Positions 57,963 to 59,743 of a stretch of 59,743 nt of DNA are shown here, one piece after another. The stretch is taken from contig CAZVWQ010000006.1 of assembly GCA_964631275.1 (NCBI GenBank), forward strand, positions 1-59,743. The letters run 5' to 3'. The notes under the pieces were generated by a model. The model was not told the DNA's origin and did no database searches. It was given only the letters and a program-made list of their open reading frames with translations. This stretch comes from CAZVWQ01 sp964631275. Its GTDB lineage: Bacteria > Patescibacteriota > JACMRA01. Numbering within the stretch: position 1 is the first letter of the stretch; the number at the start of each line of letters is the position of its first letter. The translations under genes were made by a program, and so were the position numbers.

Positions 57963-59636
57963 ATGTTAAAATCCAATACAAAGCAAAAAAAAATAAATCA
58001 AGCAGAGATTAGTAAAGCCTGGGAATATTGGTACCCCTTGGTATTTGGATATTTTTTTAGAAGGGTAGATTCGATAAGTGATGTAGAAGACCTGACTTCC
58101 GAAACTCTAATTGCCTTTTTTAATAAATATGAAGAAATAAACAATGCTAATGGCTTTGTTTGGCAAACCGCAAAAAATAGACTTTTTTCATATATAAAAG
58201 AAAAATCTAAGATACCAAAATCTAAGACTATTGAAGATTGTGAGTTTTTAGAGTTTTCGTATAATAAATACGATGAACCAAAAAATCATCAAGTTTTTAG
58301 TAGTAATTTTTTGAAAGTTAGAAAAAACATCAAAGAATGTATAGAAAAACACTTGAAAGAAACCGAAAAAGAAATAGTTTATTTATCAATTATTGAAGAA
58401 AAAAACAGCACAGAAATCGGATATCAGATTGGCTTGAAACCAGCCACAGTTAGGCAAAAATTAAAAAGATCTATAGACAAACTAAATCAAAAATGTGTTG
58501 ATATTTATCAAAAAAAAGCTGGTATAATAATTTTACCTACTTTATTTTTCCCAAGTTTGTCAGGTAATTTAGGAATTGAAGAGACCTGGCGGTATATTTT
58601 TCAAAGAAACGTTGGCTATCTAACTAGCAGACAACTTAGTCTCAAAAATATTTTTGATCAAGTAAAAATTAAAAATAATAACTTTACAAATTTAGATAAT
58701 TATTCAGCTTTTGCTAATGCTTCTAATTCTAGATTTTTAGCTTATTTTTCTTTAGCTGTTCTGATGACCTCAGCGATTTTTGGAGCTTTTGTTTATTTAA
58801 GTATTAATTCTACTACAACAAATAATCTACCGACTGGTCAGTCTAATTATCTACCTAGGAATTTTGCAGTTAATGATTTTGAGAATCTTAGGTTGGCTAA
58901 TGTAAATAATCAATGGGATGTATTATTTAATAATTTAAATAAAAACAACCAACAAAACAACAATATTGATGCTCAAGAAAATTCTAATAATCAAAAATAT
59001 GAACAGCTAGATATTGATGATACTGATGATACCAAAAATAATGATGATAATCAAGAAAACTCACCTCTTAATTCTGAAAGAACTTCTACTTCAAATGAAG
59101 TATTAACTTCTCCAGATGATATTAATAATGATAATGGCAAAGATAATTTGGTAACTAGTGCCTCTATAGAAGGTGATAGCTGTTATATTTGGGAAGATCA
59201 AGCAAGTCAAAAATACTCAAAGTGTACTATTACTAATACTTTAAACTCTTCTAATTTTTTAACGCTTAGAAATTGTAATTTTGATACTTGTTTTCCTTAT
59301 AGTTATTATAGTTTTGGACGGATTATAGAAAACAAAAATAAAGCTTACCTATTTTTGCGCTCTGTAATAAGTGAGAAGTATTTAAATGATAATACAAAAA
59401 TTGCTTGGAATGAACAGGTAGAAATTTTTATATATAATTCTGATAATAATCTCACAAAAGTTGAAACTCTTAATTATTACAGATCTTTCGACCCTGATTG
59501 TATCATCAGTCGAGGTTATACAAGTGAGTGCTTCCCTGGCAAAACCGATCAAGAAATTTCTAACATAGAAACAAATAATATAAATTTTGAAAATAAAATT
59601 AATAATTATATAAACGAAGGACAGATTCCTATTTAG
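57963..59636 (+). CDS. ECF-type sigma factor fused to a transmembrane and extracytoplasmic domain
   Basis: A 557-aa protein. Residues 15-100 match sigma region 2 (VEDLTSETLIAFFNKY near 40-55, FVWQTAKNRLFSYIKEKSK near 61-79). Residues 125-175 match region 4 (TEKEIVYLSIIEEKNSTEIGYQ, then LKPATVRQKLKRSI), the DNA-contact helix-turn-helix. A hydrophobic strip (GIIILPTLFFPSLSG) lies near 188-202, and one clear transmembrane helix (FLAYFSLAVLMTSAIFGAFV) near 258-279. Beyond it, an Asn/Asp-rich linker (about 285-395) leads to an outer domain (400-557) with five or more Cys residues (SCYIWEDQ, KCTIT, NCNFDTCFPYS). ECF sigmas normally pair with a separate membrane anti-sigma protein. Here sigma and sensor appear to be one chain. 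The last two thirds are unknown to me. The window ends about 100 bp further on. Confidence 0.8.
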   Translation: MLKSNTKQKKINQAEISKAWEYWYPLVFGYFFRRVDSISDVEDLTSETLIAFFNKYEEINNANGFVWQTAKNRLFSYIKEKSKIPKSKTIEDCEFLEFSYNKYDEPKNHQVFSSNFLKVRKNIKECIEKHLKETEKEIVYLSIIEEKNSTEIGYQIGLKPATVRQKLKRSIDKLNQKCVDIYQKKAGIIILPTLFFPSLSGNLGIEETWRYIFQRNVGYLTSRQLSLKNIFDQVKIKNNNFTNLDNYSAFANASNSRFLAYFSLAVLMTSAIFGAFVYLSINSTTTNNLPTGQSNYLPRNFAVNDFENLRLANVNNQWDVLFNNLNKNNQQNNNIDAQENSNNQKYEQLDIDDTDDTKNNDDNQENSPLNSERTSTSNEVLTSPDDINNDNGKDNLVTSASIEGDSCYIWEDQASQKYSKCTITNTLNSSNFLTLRNCNFDTCFPYSYYSFGRIIENKNKAYLFLRSVISEKYLNDNTKIAWNEQVEIFIYNSDNNLTKVETLNYYRSFDPDCIISRGYTSECFPGKTDQEISNIETNNINFENKINNYINEGQIPI

Positions 59637-59743
59637 CCATACCCTTTGCGAAAATAATTACTTTACAACAGAATAGAGATATGATTGTTGTAAAAAAAAA
59701 CAGCCCTATTTACAAAAATCATTAATAATTTAAGAGGATGAAT
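59637..59743. other. End of window, small inverted repeat
   Basis: TTTACAACA and TGTTGTAAA (about 59663-59692) can pair, but a run of A rather than T follows on the plus strand, so it is a poor terminator for the sigma gene. No gene seen. Confidence 0.3.

Noticed and set aside
59663..59692. Inverted repeat as terminator after the sigma gene
   Set aside because: Weak A/T stem followed by A rather than T on the sense strand.
1..59743. Reassigned TGA codon (as in Gracilibacteria or Absconditabacteria)
   Set aside because: TGA ends the IMPase-like gene and the GT4 gene at proper family lengths, and no conserved gene contains an internal TGA.
1..59743. CRISPR array
   Set aside because: No regularly spaced direct repeats with unique spacers. 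The interspersed repeats are scattered singly and inverted, and no cas gene is present.

Overview
The window is about 59.7 kb of AT-rich DNA (about 30% GC by eye) with TGA used as a normal stop codon. The gene set is lean. It has single-copy cell division, wall, export and information genes (ftsZ, murJ, murI, tatC, a signal peptidase, dnaG, a stand-alone 5'-3' exonuclease, gatA), a lone VirB4-type ATPase, several surface or secreted proteins and almost no biosynthetic operons. Start codons almost never have a Shine-Dalgarno sequence. This fits a member of the Candidate Phyla Radiation (Patescibacteria). That placement is an inference from gene content; no rRNA is present to test it.

Layout. 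1-2.6 kb: rpiB, a 1.1 kb AT-rich gap with three DnaA-box-like 11-bp repeats (possible origin element), and tRNA-Leu. 2.6-11.2 kb: inositol-phosphatase-like protein, a membrane-anchored protein, sufS, an M50-like membrane protease, a DUF4256 protein and a VirB4-like ATPase. 11.2-16 kb: a repeat train, tRNA-Arg, an IS5-family remnant and four uncharacterised proteins. 16-21 kb: sugar-nucleotide SDR enzymes (UDP-xylose-synthase-like, GalE, one atypical). 21-27 kb: signal peptidase, TatC, MurJ, FtsZ. 27.2-36.4 kb: a three-gene minus-strand unit (159 aa, 2475 aa giant, 356 aa secreted) closed by a strong terminator. 37-45 kb: CoaBC with a very long linker, an IS1595 pseudogene, an orphan chorismate-binding enzyme, and M23 peptidase plus MurI. 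45-59.7 kb: 5'-3' exonuclease, an unknown 620-aa protein, glycosyltransferases, primase, a beta-helix surface protein, riboflavin kinase, GatA and a sigma factor fused to a membrane-anchored outer domain.

The intergenic space is the most unusual part. Nearly every gap holds members of at least nine families of short (80-125 bp), non-coding repeats. Most begin and end with TATA(C/G), several have inverted ends, and they sit at TA dinucleotides, sometimes nested or end to end. I call them families A-I. They look like miniature inverted-repeat transposable elements (MITEs). In several places they have changed the 3' ends of genes.

The best candidates for a previously undescribed system are the giant-protein unit at 27.2-36.4 kb, the sigma factor with a transmembrane outer domain at 58-59.6 kb, and the MITE population itself.
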